Shown piece after piece: positions 1 to 14,362 of a DNA stretch of 64,000 nucleotides. The stretch lies in NCBI GenBank assembly GCA_037043235.1, contig JAWRVZ010000055.1, forward strand, positions 2,283,501 through 2,347,500, read 5' to 3'. The stretch comes from Rhodeus uyekii (Eukaryota > Chordata > Actinopteri > Cypriniformes > Acheilognathidae). Every line of letters starts with the position of its first letter. Positions within the stretch are counted from its first letter, which is position 1. The notes beneath the pieces were generated by a model. That model did not search any database, was not told the origin of the DNA, and saw only the letters and a list, made by a program, of their open reading frames with translations. Position numbers and translations under genes: made by a program.

Positions 1-64
1 TCTTTTTTTTGTTTTGTTCTCATGAACCTGAAATGTATTAAGATTTGTATACAATATAAATAAT

Positions 65-100
65 TTTAAAAAACTATATATATATATATATATATATATA
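65..100. repeat. AT microsatellite
   Basis: Near-perfect (TA)n run in an AT-rich flank. A shorter AT cluster follows at 225-290. Confidence 0.9.
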
Positions 101-307
101 GACGGCACTTTAAATAGTGAAACTTTGAAAGACATAATTTGCTAAATAAATAATGTAACATTAAGTTATAAATTATATATACTTTGTGTAACATTATTCA
201 ATTTTCTGTACATAATACGCTAATTATATATATATATATTATTTTGCACAGTACTATATATACATATATTGCATATATACATATATGATTATCTGAAGAA
301 ACAGAGT

Positions 308-1180
308 GAGGATGCTGTAAATAATAATGTCACAAATACATTTTATCAATTAACTTCTATTAACTAAAATTAATCAATATTTGCTGTGACCACCCTCTTT
401 TTTCTGCGTTTGAAACAGCTTTTGTCCAGGTACAAATGCACACCGTTTTTTTCAAGCATCTTGGAGACGTTGCCGTAGTTCTTCTGGATTTAGTCTGTCT
501 CAGTTTGTTCTGTTTCTTCATGTAATCACAGACAGAGTCAATGATGGTGAGATCAGATCTCTGTGTGGAGCATCGGCTGTTGTCAGTCTGCTTGTGCATA
601 CAAAAAACTCGCTAGATTATTAATGGATTATAACAGATAATTAATGGATTATAACAGAAATTGAGACTGTTCAGACCAGGCAACATTTTTCCAGTCTTCA
701 ACTGTCCAATTTTGGTGAACTTGTGTAAATTTTAGCCTCTTTTTCCTATTTGTAGTGGAGATGAGTGGTACCCGGTGGAGTCTTCTGCTGTTGTAGCCCA
801 TCCGCCTCAAGGTTGTGCGAGTTGTGGCTTCACAAATGCTTTGCTGCAAACCTCAGTTGTAACGAGTGGTTATTTCAGTCAAAGTTGCTCTTCTATCAGC
901 TTGAATCAGTCGGCCCATTCTCCTCTGACCTCTAGCATCAACAAGGCATTTTCACCCACAGGACTGCCGCATACTGGATGTTCTTCACTTTTCACACCAT
1001 TCTTTGTAAACCCTAGAAATGGTTGTATGTGAAAATCCCAGTAACTGAGCAGATACTCAGACCAGCCCATCTGGCACCAACAACCATGCCACGCTCAAAA
1101 TGGCTTAAATCCCCTTTCTTTCCCATTCTGACATTCAGTTTGGAGTTCAGGAGATTGTCTTGACCAGGACCAGAAGTTTT
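308..1180 (-). mobile_element. Tc1/mariner copy, truncated, with transposase remnant
   Basis: Bases 308-627 match one half of the palindromic element at 30267-30821. Bases 650-1180, read on the minus strand, encode a broken Tc1 transposase: a helix-turn-helix part (LLGFSHTTISRVYKEW), then GQRRMGRLIQADRRATLTEI, TTRTTLRRMGY and HQNWTVEDWKNVAWSE. Stops and frame breaks are present near 1000 and 860, and the rest of the DDE domain is missing. It is not functional. Confidence 0.7.
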
Positions 1181-1439
1181 TAATAAATTAATATATTACT
1201 AATATGTGAGACATGATGCAAACCTGCCTGTCTTTTTTAGGCCATTTCAAACATGTTTTATTTTTATTTTTTCATTCACTATTACTAAGATCACCTTTAA
1301 ATACAAAGATGTGAGTGTAAATCACTATGTACCTGCTTAAGTGTCAAATGATTGCTGGAATGAGAAAATACTAGTTATTGTATACTCATTACATGAAGTC
1401 TCAGAGTGACTCTTGATTTGAATACTATGCATTAAAATT

Positions 1440-1640
1440 TAAATTAATCAGTTGAATCAATGCTCTTATTGTGTACATACGTGTTCTTACATTATACTTA
1501 CATGTAAAATACCTGCTTGTAATTACACTTTTGATGCTTCCCTTATACCTTGACCCACCCATACCAGCAAACCTGTCCCTAAACTTACCTGTATTACACC
1601 TCAACAGCAGCGAAATTGCTTTGCAAAACAATATGAGCAC
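1440..1640 (-). repeat. short interspersed repeat fragment
   Basis: On the minus strand the segment has the GGTTTAGGGA-like and GTAATTACAAG / ATGTAAGTA blocks that I recognise as a common cyprinid repeat. No coding potential. Confidence 0.4.
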
Positions 1641-1799
1641 AATAAGTATGAATAAGTATGAAAGGTCATAGTAGAGGCAAAGGCTTGTTAGATCAGACAT
1701 CAGATGAGGAAAGTGGTTAAAACTTCCTTGGAAACTGTACAATCTTTGCAATTCCGTTAAGAGAAAGGGAGAGGGAGAGCAAAGTCACTTGCCGTGAAC

Positions 1800-3375
1800 G
1801 TAATGTTTTATTACTTAAAGACTTAATAGAGATCTCAAGAATGTTTCTGACTAAAGCTAAAGTTTTCTTCCAATCTCCATTTAGTCCCATTCCTCTTTAG
1901 GAGAAGCAGTTGAATGGGATGTTTGCCAGCTGCTGAGTGGAAAAATTCTGTGGAAGCTGAATATGGGGAAGAGTTAGAAAAACATAAGAGCAGCAAAAAG
2001 ATGGGATGAGAGGGCGGATCCTCAATGTACAGGGTCAGATGGTGATTGGCTGAGCAGAAAGCTGCCTTTGTGAGGTCATTGCCTCTACAACAGCTTCCAC
2101 CCACAACGGGAATCGATCTGTGTCCAGTCAGCCTGGACTTTTCTCAATGAGTAACAACTATTACTAGAGTTTCAGTCAACAGCATCCCACAAAGGCTTTT
2201 ATAAATACAAATGTTCATGGGGGATATGAGGAAAAAAGCAATACTTAAAGGGATAGTTCATCTAAAAATGAAACTTCTGTCGTCATGTCATTCTAAGACA
2301 TTCTTCTGTGAAACATTAAGAGAGAAATCTATGAATGGGATTTATTTTTCTGTTATGAAAAACAGCTAAAACTAGCTTAGGCTGGTTGGCTGGTCTTAGT
2401 TGGTTTAAGTTATAAGCTTAAACCAGCTTAAACCAGTCATCCAGCTTAGGAAGGCTTTCGTCGTTTTTTTTTTTTTCCAGGGTTTTTGTTCATAAAATGG
2501 AAGTCAATCACCAAAACTATTTGGTTACAACAATTTTCAAAATAGGTTAATAGGTTTTCTAGGTTAAGGACTATATGATGTTAGCAAATAATGACAATCT
2601 GTTAAATTAAACCAGGTTTGTGACAACTAAGTTAACTTGTGGCAGCTTTATACGTTTTTCTCTCTCTCCATGTTTAGCATTATTAATCAGCATATTATTG
2701 TCACAGTCTTGTCACGTCGGTTCACTGCACCTTCCTGCATCTGTCCGTGTCTAATCACTGATCATTAGTCTCGTCAGCTGTTTGTCATTCCGTGTTTGTT
2801 ATAAATTCCTCTCGTGTCTCCCTTGTCTTTGTTAGTCTTTAACGTTGTTTTGTCGTGTGTGGATACGGTCTTCCGTGTTCCTCGTGGTATGCACTATGAG
2901 TGCCGTTTTGTTTCATATTCAAAATAAAGAAAGTTTTCGTTTGGGAACCTGTTCTCCTCGTCCCTTCTCTCTGCATCGCACACGTTCCTTCAGGACGCGA
3001 CAATTATGAGAATTTCAGAATAAAAAATGTCTCTCACCTGCTGCTTTTGCTTTTATATTTTTGTGAGTCGAGGGGCGGGCCTTGCTGTTTTAATTTTAAC
3101 CTCAAATGTCATTTTTGGGGGGTGGGGGGGTTCAGAGAGGTGTAATAACTGATGATGTGTACTGTATCTTAATTTGAGAAGACAGAACCCCTTTACAGTT
3201 AATAGAAAATATAATGAACCACTCAAAATTGTCATAATAGTAATACACAGTAGGGATGTGCGAGCGTAGTCAACTACACGGTTCAGCTGAGACTAGTCGA
3301 CACTGAAAACAATATTTGACTACACAAGGAAAAAAATATACACAAAATTTTATAGTTTAAATGACTAAAACAGTT

Positions 3376-3419
<44 letters not shown>

Positions 3420-6400
3420 TTTTGAGCATTTGTAACTTTTCAGATCTTTTTTACGCTCAAACAGTGACATTACACTGACTAAAGTTGAAAAACTGAAAAA
3501 GCATAATAGACAACATAAGAACGAAAAAGAAAGATTTCACCAATAACTGGTACACATCAAAATACATACAGTGTTAGGAAAAAACACTTCTTCTTACAGT
3601 ACAAAAGAGAGTCAGGACAAAAAGAAAGATGTACCTTGGAGAAAAGTACACTCAATTCAAGTATGAGCAAAGAAAGAAAGCTTTGCACAAAGAGTGCCCA
3701 CTTTTTTTGCAAATATGAATAAGCCAGACACACTCACTCACACAACAACAACATATTGAATTGTTAATCTGACATCGGTTAGAGCCGTTTATAATTTCAC
3801 TCTCAGATTTTTAGTGAACTGTCATTACTATCCTTCAGTGAGTCATGCCTGCTGAACAGAGAGCGTAGAATGATAGAAGGGTGTTTATGAGATGTGAGCA
3901 GACTTTAAATACCGTCTCTCTGACATCCCCAGTTACAAGCCATAACAGTTGAATAACCTTAGTACTCAGGGCAAATAATCAAAATTCCCCTTCAACCAAG
4001 GGCAGTTACGCTCCTCTTGGTCTTTGCATGTGGCAGACATCACAAACCGGGACCTCGGAGGAATAATCTGTCATCAAGTGCTCTAGGAGTGTTACAGCTT
4101 TTGCTGAGTGATATCAAAATAACCAATACATCAGACTAAATTCTCGCAAATCGAAAGTCGTGCACCTGTGACCTTGGACCAACTTCGGTATGGCCAGAAC
4201 AGGAAATACAGGAGCTACTGAATTGGATAACAGCAAAAACAGACCAGGGAGTCCGGGATGTAAATTGAGTCACATATTTATTACATAAATATATAGTAAA
4301 ATAGACCAGCAACAATTACCATAAAAATATCTTCCTTTAAAATCCTGACCATAAACAAAGAGTTTGAAAATCACACATTGACATTGACAAACACGCTGAT
4401 TGTCTGGACATGTCGAAAACAGCCCGCAACAAAATAACCTGACATCACACCACCCAAAAATCTAGGACTGACAGGTGCAGGGGGAGGGCGGGGTGGTGAA
4501 TGGGTGGTTGGCGTGACGAAAGTGTGGGAGGAGATCACAGTAGATATTCGGAGGTTTTGTGTGTATTTTTGTTGAGCTATTCTGAGTTACACATGTCCAT
4601 TTGGCCCAGAACTTGCATAAGCTTACCTACACCTAGCTTTCTCACATCCTAAAAACGTCCTGAACCTGGTCCACTGAGCTGAAGGTTGAAACATGCTGAG
4701 CTGAGACTCTCAGAACATTATCTGCTGAGCTCTGTATTGAGTGTTACTGCAAAGCAGTTTCACATTTGATACATTTCCTGCACTGCCTTAGTCTTTAGCT
4801 GTATGATAACCCCAAATAACCGCTAAAGTGATGTGACTAGATTCCTCAGCGTGGTGTAGCCTAATAACGCTGCATAGGTTAAACAGACTCTCAGCGCTCT
4901 CAGCCAGTCATCTACTAGCTGGCCTCTGATTGGTCAGGACCCCTGAGTGGCTGACTCTACTGTTGAGATGTTTCCCAGTTGAGTTTTTGATCACAGTGAA
5001 GCTAGGAAATTCGTGAGTACTAGAATTATTCGCAATAGCATTCTTGAAGTTACTTCCCCTCCCAAATTGTTATTTTTCCAGAACCATAAACGCACCATCT
5101 GCACAATGTTTCTGTTAACAGTAAACAGTACAATACAAAAGACGTGTAAACACAGATTTAAATTTGGATTCATTTTTGCAGAAGTGACACCTAGCTTATA
5201 CCTTACCAGCAGGCCCACACGTACTTAATTTATTAAATAATTTGTCTGTTTTGCTTTTAGCTGCCAATTTCAGCTCCATTTAACACAGTTTCTGCTGATT
5301 TCCCCTCAAAATGAGCACAGAAAATGTGCAAATCCATCTGAGCCTACATATAAGGTACATCATCCAAGAGCAGCTGAACATATTGAAACTGAGGCATGTG
5401 GCCAGGGGCCCACTGAGACGGAAAACTAGCAAAAGCGGTACAAACATGACAGAAAAAACAGACATGCATATGTATGTTAGAGCCCAAAGGGAGTGTTAGT
5501 TGGAATTGAGAAAAAGAAAAGATGTGGACCCTCTTGTTTGCAGCTGGATCACAAACTAATTTTTTCCAGGCTGACCAAATGTCCAGAAACACTGTACAGA
5601 AAATATTCTGGCAGAGGATCTGTAAATCTAATTTATTGTAATAATCATGTGTCCATTGTTGGAACCATCCAGTGTGCAAGGAGGGTTATGTCCTGTAAGA
5701 ACCAGCACAGATGCTGGAGAATTTCGCATGAAGTTCAGGAGATAATGGGAAGGGACGACCGAAGCACCCTTTGAGGCCTTCTAAGCAAACCTGATCAAGC
5801 CCGCACTCAAACCACTCAATTTAAAACATTGCATAAGCACACATGTAGCTACTTTATTGCATAATCTATGTATACTCTAGTGAGGTCATTAAAACAATCC
5901 TTCCTTATGTTTGGCAAGATACATTCCTTGCTGTCATGCATAACCTTTTATAACTATCTCCAAGAAACCATATCCTGAAAGCATAATACCACCAAGTACA
6001 AATGTACGACATTTGGTTTTGTGGATAAAGATATATGTGAGAAATCAAGAAGCATATCACTTCATCGTCCCCTAACCTGGAGAAAGGTCTGATCTCAGTG
6101 TGCACTCAATAAACTTCCATTTTGACACTTGATATTGTATAAATTCACCCCAAAAAAGCTCTCGGTTGCAAACAAAATAAAGAAATAATAAAAGTCTGTT
6201 AATAAAGTATGTTTCTTTGATTTAGGCGTCAAAGGGTGCAAAAAGGCAGGAGAAAAGAAAGGCAGAACAGCAAAGCATGAAGCCTCATAATCAAACAACA
6301 AAAGCCTTAAAATTGTATGAATACGTACACTAGCTTATAACAAAGTCAAATTATAGTCGCTCATTTGCTTTTATACCCAAGACACAAAAATATATGAACA

Positions 6401-9205
6401 CTTCAGAATTTCGTTTTCTGCGGGGAGCCAATCAAACTTCACTGCGGTGCCTCTGAAACCAGCCTGTTATTGAAAGCTTAAATTTCCTTCTTTGCTGCTG
6501 CTGATTTAATTATTGCAGTTCCTCATTGTTAAAGCTTATAATAAGGACAGAGAGAACTGAAAGCCCATTGAGATTGATTGCAGTACTTTGCTGCCTGGGC
6601 CGCTGAATGTGGAGAGACTTACTCATAAAAGCTTATAATGGAATAGTCCTGATGGTTGACAGGAAAAGAGTTAGTGGTCGCATATTCAAAAAGTCTGAAA
6701 TTATATTACGTCATTTTTATTTTATTTTTTTAGTTTAATTTTTGCATCCTTGTACTTGTAGTCAGGGAGTTCTGAGTAATGCTGCAAATATTTACAGTCT
6801 AATAGTGACTAAAGTTATTATGAAGCATTCGGTTCTGTCATGAACCAGAGTGGTTTTTGCCTCATCAGGCACATCCTGTAAGAGAAGTTGAATGAAATGA
6901 ACATGTGGAAGCTTTGGCAGCTGGTCAGTGGAGTGTTCAGAGAAACAGCACTAACATGACAGCATAACAGATGTGTGCGTGTAGGTCTGTTAATGCCGAT
7001 AGAACTGCGAGAGAGAGACGGCCTTGATACATGAACCCTTCATTTTATTTCATGTATGACATTTTAAAAAACATCCAACATGAACGTAAACGACATGTTT
7101 TGAAAGCAAACCTGAGCACGACTGAACCAAAAGCACCTATTGTGAAACCTGACAAGCGTTGCATAAGAACCTTTGCATAATATTACCATCAAAAATGTTC
7201 TTGTGTGATTGGCTAAATGCATTTGTGTGCAAATATTCCTTTCTGTGTCTGCATATAGTTTAATCTAGTGGGTTGACTGAATCTTCTCTGTACACAATAC
7301 CAGCAGCCTATTTAATCTGTCTAAACAGAAAATCTTCAAACTAAACTGTCATACTCTGAGGTAAAAGGAAACATGGATGACAGGGAATTTATGGGATGCA
7401 CTACCACTTTAGACTTGGATAACTCTACTTGAAACAACCAAAAACCAGAGAAAGATCTGAATGAAATAACTCAATGGGAACTTATCCATAATTGAAATGT
7501 ACCAGGCACATTTTTTCCGCATGTTATAAACTGCCAAAATATCTCTCCAAAGACATTTGGTCATAATTACATCCTCGTGTGCAAACAAGTCAAGAATTCA
7601 GAAAAAAACAACAACTAATGAATCAGTTGTGCATATTCAAGAAAGAGCAAGAGCTAGAGAGTAAAAAAACTCTTATAGTGGAATAGATCTCCATCAGCAA
7701 TGGGAAAATCATTAGTGATTCTATTTAAAGATGGACCTAAAAATAAATGACTGACCTCATTTCCCTGTTTGCAATTCTCCACTTCTCCACCTGACACCAT
7801 GCTCACTATGTTCTTCGAAGAAATATAAATGGCAAATATTTGCTTCTGTACTGCATCAAAAGAGCCTCAAAGCGTGTCCAAGTGATCCGTCAGCAAATCT
7901 AGCCACATGGTCACTACAAAAAGCAAAGACACTCACACACACACCAGCAGACGCATATTCACAGCACAAAAGCATGCGCACAGAAAACACACAAGTTCAA
8001 ACCAACATCACAGTGTCAGGAGTAAAAAATATAGGGTTATTATTCCCCGATCTCTTGTCTTTCACGCTTGTGATGAGGATATTTTTATTCTTATAAAAGT
8101 TCTGTCGTTTCACTCCCATACTAATGTATTGTGTACATGTAATTTGTTCACGTATTTTAAAGGTGCACGTTTTTATGATTATAAAAGGACATTTAAAAAA
8201 AAAAAAGTGTTGTCGTCTCATAGGTTGCTATACTGAGAACAGTTACAGTAAATGCTAACCCAATACTAGCATAATACTTCATCCACCTCAGTAGGTGTCA
8301 GTGTGAATCCAAAAGGACATTACATAAACACTACAGAAGAAATAGAAAAAAAGTGCACCTTTAAGACAGACAGGTTTGACTGCATGCTTGTGTATCAAAA
8401 CTATGCTTTGCAGACATATAAAGGCTTTTATATTTTTTATAGCTTTAATATTTAGATAAGCAGAGATGTGTTCTCATCAGGTTTTCATGACTGCCTTTTA
8501 TGAGGCCCTTTGAAGCAGCCCCAAGAAAGAGTGTGTGTATATGTGCCAGAGATAGAGACTGATCAACAATAAAGAGAAGACCACAGGACAAAAAACAACA
8601 ACAACACTGAAAGCACATCTTCACCTCAGAGAGCAAAGAATGATGAGCTAACAAAAGGCATGGCTGGAATTGTTCAACATTTATTTATTTAAAAAAAAAA
8701 ACTTTGTTATATTTATTTCTTTTTTTTGGTCTTTTTTTATTTTGTTGATACCTGAGAGAATCCTTCAATATCTTTCCTTTCCAGTCTCATTTAAAACAGC
8801 TGTGGTGTGGACATCATCCCCGCTCTCTGCTCACACTCTCATGGCTGGGTGTATTTCGGAAATGACCACTTTAACATAAACATGGTCATAATCGAATGAT
8901 ATCAAGATACATTCAGCTTCTAAAGAAACACAGCAAAAATGAGGGATTTGACATCAAAGTGCTGATCAAATCAAACTCAAATATTCAAAAATAGTGCACT
9001 TGTTGATTCCTTTTATTTAGATGGGGTTGCATACGGTTTATTGTTCAGCACATTAAAGCGCTACTACTAGTCTCATGAAATGGATCTGCAGGTTTCCAAA
9101 ACACTTTCCTCTTCTGCTTTTGTCCGTGTAAAACATACAGCCTCACCTCCAACTCACATCAATGGTTGAGCTGTAGCCAGGCTGGTGAAAGGCTATGATC
9201 GACCC
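1800..9205. other. non-coding region with scattered repeats
   Basis: No exon with credible splice sites and protein similarity was found on either strand. It contains a GGGATAGTTCA-type repeat fragment at 2245-2330, a palindrome-rich GGCTGGT/ACCAGC repeat at 2380-2460, a dispersed repeat at 2700-3005, a hAT-like end at 3250-3330 and an AT run at 3380-3410. The stretch 3420-9205 looks like single-copy DNA. Confidence 0.5.
2700..3005 (+). repeat. dispersed repeat, family A copy
   Basis: The segment begins near CACAGTCTTGTCACG and ends in an AATAAAGAAAG block followed by an ACCTGTTCTCCTCGTC block and a terminal ACGCGACA. The same order of blocks recurs at 36606-36990 (plus) and 42655-42915 (minus), so it is a mobile repeat. 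The class cannot be told from the sequence. Confidence 0.6.
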
Positions 9206-9640
9206 TCAGAGACACAATTCAAAGGCTGCATCCTTTGAAGGCCTCGTTCGAAGGCCGATGGCATCACTACGGCACGACAAAGGCTGTCCCAATTCGAAGA
9301 CTCCTTCAAATGTGGCCTCGAAATGCGCGGTCTCATGGGCAACCAAAGACACAACAGTTGGACCCTTCTCTGCCTCGATATACATCTTATCAAGATTTTG
9401 TATAGCTTATATTCTATTATGTACATAAATGGAACATGGTGAATACATTTAAACAGGTTTTGAAGCCTATTTTGTTTTTAGGCAGTTGAATAAAACATTT
9501 TAAAAAGTCCAGTACAAACATTACTGCTGCTCATCATCGGCAGATGTCATAGTTGCTAGGCAACAAGAACAGTCCTCTATAGGCTAATTTGTCCCATTTG
9601 AAGTACTTTGAAGGATTCAGCCTCTGAATTGGGACAGTCA
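9206..9640. mobile_element. short inverted-repeat DNA element
   Basis: The left end (ACACAATTCAAAGGCTGCAT, near 9212) is the reverse complement, with a few mismatches, of the right end (GGATTCAGCCTCTGAATTGG, near 9613-9632). It is about 430 bases long with no ORF, so it is a non-autonomous DNA transposon. The exact ends and target duplication were not resolved. Confidence 0.55.
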
Positions 9641-12600
9641 GTGTTTATGCTTTTCGGTGAAATCAGCCAACAAATGGCATACTTAGTTATTTCTGTATTA
9701 ACATAAAAATGAAATATTTTGCATATTAAGACACACTTCAGCCTTAAGACAGCCTGGCTGTTAGCTAAGTGCTTTAAGAGGGTAGAGAATTTAAATACAA
9801 AAACATTTCTTGGTTGACAAAAGAATATTAATGACGTTTCAATCACTGACACTGATCTGTTTTGGTAAGTGTGAATAGCTGAGATGGTGTTTTGCTTTCT
9901 AATGGGTAGTACCAATCCACCAAACCATGAGAGCATTCAACGCAAACACATACATAGAAACACAAATGCAGTCTCTCGACAGCGGATGACATCATCGGAG
10001 ATCAGTGGAAAGTTGAATTAGCGCCCTCATATGTTCGTGAGGTTTGACAAAGCAGGTCTCAGGCAGCAGTTATGGTCTTCCTAGACAAACCGAATGAGGC
10101 TCATGCTGTTGTGGGTGGGTGGGACTCTGGGGGTGAGTATGTTTAGACAGAGACATGTCGATAATCAGGACTAACAGAGGGTTGAGCATTGCATAGACAT
10201 TCTTACTTCTGGTGTTTTTACATCTTTCTCTGAAGATACACAAAGTTTGGTTAAGAAAAGGGGCAAAAATAAAACGACCAAAACCTCCACCAAAGTAAAT
10301 AAAACCAGTATCTACTGTTCTCCTCTGAGGAATCTGATTGGCAGTAGCAAGGTCAGCTAAGCGCTTCTAGGTACCAGACCATACCCGTCTACGTCTCTAC
10401 CAGCAATCTGACCTAGTGAACGTACATCTAGCTACCCTGTCAGAAAGAGCGGTTTGAGTGTGGGGCAGAGGGCTGCGGAGGCACAGGGTTAGATCGTTAA
10501 TTTCATGGGGCACTTCTTCTTCATATTTGTATTGAACATGCACATTTGAGAGTGCACAAAAGCGCACATACAGATGTGTGAAGCATTTACAGAGCTACGC
10601 AAGCGGTTTTCCTTTACAAAAACAGTTCACAGATCAGCCGGCGCATGGGCTGTGTTCTGGCCTCGACATCTAGTATGTGATGGTTGCATATGGTTAACAC
10701 ATAGTGATTTAATCTTTCAATATCTTTTCATTTTGTATTTACATCCTTGGTTATGGCCAAAAAACGTGTAAAAGTACAAAAAAGAAAAACAAAACAAGTA
10801 TTGCACCTTGAGGTGGGCAATATACGCTCAGTAAGCTGTTTGTGTAACATCGTTTTGACAGCACTGTCCACTCTTGCTGGTGACCTGAAATGAGGTTCTA
10901 GTTCCCGGGCTCGGTTCCCGCCCAGTCCTGTCAGCTACATTCAATACCATGAAGCACTCTCTGTTGTCACAGATGCACACGTCTCCCTTTCCAGCCTTTC
11001 AGCCACACCGCATCCCATCCGCTCCCATTACGGGCCGTCGCATCAGCGCAGGCAACGCCATTCGCAGACAGAGACGAACACATGCAACTGGTGCAAATCT
11101 GAAACAGATGGGCTTTCGAGGACGAAGGAGGAGACCGTGTGCTTCCGCGATCACATGAACGCTCAAGCGCACATACACCCCATCGTACAGTTCAACACGT
11201 GCACTGGACGCACTTTGACACAAGTGCCACGCAGGGATAAGCTCTCCTCCCAAGTTCATTTAAGCTTTGTGTTGTGTGAGGTATGAGTAGATTGTGTTTC
11301 AGTTTTTTTTTCAGTTTCTGTTGCATTATTTCTCATGTTTTTTCTAAGTCTTCTTTCATAAAAAAACAAAATCAAAATATAAAAAGAAAATATTCCTGTT
11401 TCTTGTAAATTCCTCTTGATAAAAAGACGAAGGACAGATACACAGACAAACAGAGCAGTCGACTTATTACAAACTATAGTGAGGTGAAAAAAGAGGTGAG
11501 ATTCTCTAGTATACACTGCACGCATGGTCAAAAAGTGACTACGGCTGTTGTTTTTCTCTCTTACATTAAGCAGTTAAGAATCGAAAATGAACACACATTT
11601 CAGTTCAAAACAAAAAGAAACAAACAAACAGCTCAAGCTCCGAGATTTGAACTCTTTGTTCTGGAGTCATCTTTTTATTTGTTTTCTGGGTTTGTAATTA
11701 TTTTAGTATATCTTTTTTTCTACCTTTCTCAAATAAAATTAGAAGGAAAAGCAGCATCAAACCCCTGCCTTCACTCACTCAACCAACCAAACGGAAACGC
11801 AGTGGCTTCGCTTGTACTCCTAAATGGAATTCCATACTGGCCCTTTAAGGAATGCTGACAGTTCCTCTCATTCTGATTGGGTGCCTTCCTTCACAACCTC
11901 TATAAAGAGCAACTCCTCATTCTGCTGCTCCCCATTCACATTCATTCGTTGCTGCCATTCTTTGCACGACTTTGGCCGCTCCTTTGTCTCACAAAGGAAA
12001 GGCCTGTTTCTGTTGGGTGTTTGTCTCATGCCAATTCTGACTTTGAGAACGCAGGGACAACGGTCTGTTCGTGAACGTGTATGTGTTCCATCAATTGTTA
12101 CTGAGTAAGAATGAGACTGGGACATTGCTAGACTTAATACTGACTCTGAGGGTGTGCTGAGGAGCACATGGAGGTGTGGCCTCTGTTTGACAGAGAGGTT
12201 GAGGGTTTGTCCTTGGGAAACATGCAACTGAGCTGGAGGAGCGGGACCCATCATGCCTTAGTGCAAAAACTTAAAAGGTGCCAGGGGTTGAATCGTCTCT
12301 GAAAATTTGGCTCTTTCAAAGATAAGTGCTCTCATTCAACTGCTAGCTTCCCCACGTCCCCCTGCCCCACACTGAAGAAACCACTCGACTCCTCGCTCCA
12401 AATTACTGCTTGGTATCGAAAAGGAACCAGCAATAGACCCATTTGGTTCAAGCCAGGCCACCATGGGTCCTTCATCTGTTGTTCTCTCCATGACTCCTCT
12501 TCGTAGTCAGCGGTTTAGTTCGCCATCTGCTGAAAACTAGCTTCTGTTTTGACGGAAATCAAAGTGACACTTGGTCCCACATGAAAAGAAACAAAAAAGC

Positions 12601-13124
12601 CCATCCAGAATAGTTTTTTCCCCTCAGTCCAGAGTGAAGAAACCTTAGAGAAATCTGACAAGCTACGATGAGGAATGGCAGGCCCTCCTGTCTACAGTGG
12701 TATTTCAACATAACTGAGAAGAAACTAGTTTTTTGAGTGTTTATTTCCTGGCTGTCAGTGTGTGAGAGTACGAGTGTGTGTAAATGTGTGTGTGGCTGAA
12801 GGTAGCTGCCCTGTGTCCAGAGGTGAGGTAGAACCTGTCAGCACAGAGGCAGTCATGGAGCCACAGCCAGCCAAAGGTGTGCCCACATTTGAGGTAAAAG
12901 TAAAACAACACAAGGAGAAAAAAAAACATCGACAACAGCCAGTTCACCATGGGCCGTCAGGAGTGTGCGCGTGTTCACACAGAACGGGCAACAGTAGCAT
13001 CTGAGCGGAACACAGATGGGCTGGACTGAACTCTCAAAGCCCTGCATGGGAGTCCAGAACTACAGCACTGCAGTGCATACAGTTAAATGAGGCATTCGAG
13101 TTTTGAGGTGTGTGTTTTAGTACA

Positions 13125-13163
<39 letters not shown>

Positions 13164-14111
13164 GGTCTGGGAGTATGGTAATACTGTCTCCTTCCCGACA
13201 CATGTAAAACACAAATCAGCGCGGATTGTAGCTGTAAGAGTGCCTGGATTTCCATCTCTGTGTGACTTTCATGGGACAAAGAGAGGCAGGTGAAGCCCTC
13301 AAATACGCCCAGAAAATAGCAAGAACGAACCGTTCTTGAAAAGTCGATGAGCGGCACCCCGAATTAGCTCTCAAATGGTGACCGAGAGCATTTGAACGGT
13401 CCGTGTCCTACAGAGAAGGGAGGGGGGCATATTCTTGAAAGGTCCCAAATCATTTTGAGTAGCTTTATTTAAATATAGCACCTGATTTGGTTAAAAAATG
13501 TCCTCCCGCTCCATACACAGGCTCTATATAGAAGAGAATCATGAGGTCTATTAAAGAAGCTCCACATTAGCCTGGAGCTTGGCGCAACTACGGTGGTTGA
13601 TCTCACAAAAATGCTGAGATTTTGATGACTGAAATTAACTGACCACAAAAATCTAACTCTACATGCCAGCTGCCATCCAGTCTTAGCAGAGGGCACCTCC
13701 AGTGGTGGCATGACAGTAGCGCAGTCTCTATGAGTACAAATGCATACAAGCTCATCGGAGGATTCGAGTACTGCACCTGTAAGCACACTTAAAAGAGTGT
13801 GTGTGTGTGTGTGTAGATGTATATTCTGTGTCTAAGGTGTTAATAAAACCAGTATAAGACATCATGCCGAGACAGAAGGGCCACGCATGGAGAGTTTAGA
13901 GGATGAGGGAGGGCTGAGTTTTCTGCGAACAGGCAAAAACAAACCTCAAAAAGTTGACAACTTAAACCTCGCCATATGAAAGCCTTTCTGAAGAAGACCC
14001 CTGCCAATGCAGCTGCTGCTGGTGAGTTTGGTGCATGGAGGGGGGTGAGACGGGGAGAGGAACACGAGTTATGAAACGTTCCGGATTCTCCTGCTGTGGT
14101 TCGCTGGGACG
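9641..14111 (-). other. probable thra 3' UTR and downstream DNA, end not determined
   Basis: Sequence immediately after the stop has no coding signature on either strand and few recognisable repeats apart from a GT run at 13127-13160. Fish thra transcripts can have long 3' UTRs, so part of this is probably transcribed. Candidate minus-strand AATAAA signals lie near 13463, 12743 and, further out, 9017, 7041 and 4275, but none can be chosen from sequence alone. Confidence 0.4.
13127..13160. repeat. GT microsatellite
   Basis: Perfect (TG)17 run in the probable thra 3' region. Confidence 0.95.
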
Positions 14112-14362
14112 TCACACGTCCTGATCCTCGAAGACCTCCAGGAAAAGTGGGGGGAAGAGTTCAGTGGGGCATTCCACCTTCATGTGCAGGAAGCGGCTGG
14201 CGTGGCAGGCTCCGATCATGCGCAGATCCGTCACCTTCATCAGCAGCTTGGGCCAAAAATGAGGAATGTTGTGCTTGCGATAGTTGATGTAGTGTTCGAA
14301 CGCTAAGAGGTACATCTCCTGGCACTTCTCGATCTTCTCCACACACGTCAGGCCTGTGCGAT
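14112..14362 (-). CDS. thra: thyroid hormone receptor alpha, last coding exon (helices 9-12, AF-2, stop)
   Basis: This 251-base segment encodes the end of Asp327 to Val409 plus the stop at 14112-14114. It contains HFWPKLLMKVTDLRMIGACH and the AF-2 helix LFLEVF at residues 399-404, followed by EDQDV. The short tail after the AF-2 core is typical of TR-alpha; TR-beta stops right after FED. His380 matches the T3-contacting His381 of human TR-alpha. The acceptor is ttctttag. The C-terminus is of the hormone-binding alpha-1 type; no alternative alpha-2 type exon was recognised downstream. Confidence 0.97.

Noticed and set aside
5493..5774. 93-codon frame with several Cys and His residues
   Set aside because: No zinc-finger spacing and no splice sites; the opposite strand is also open.
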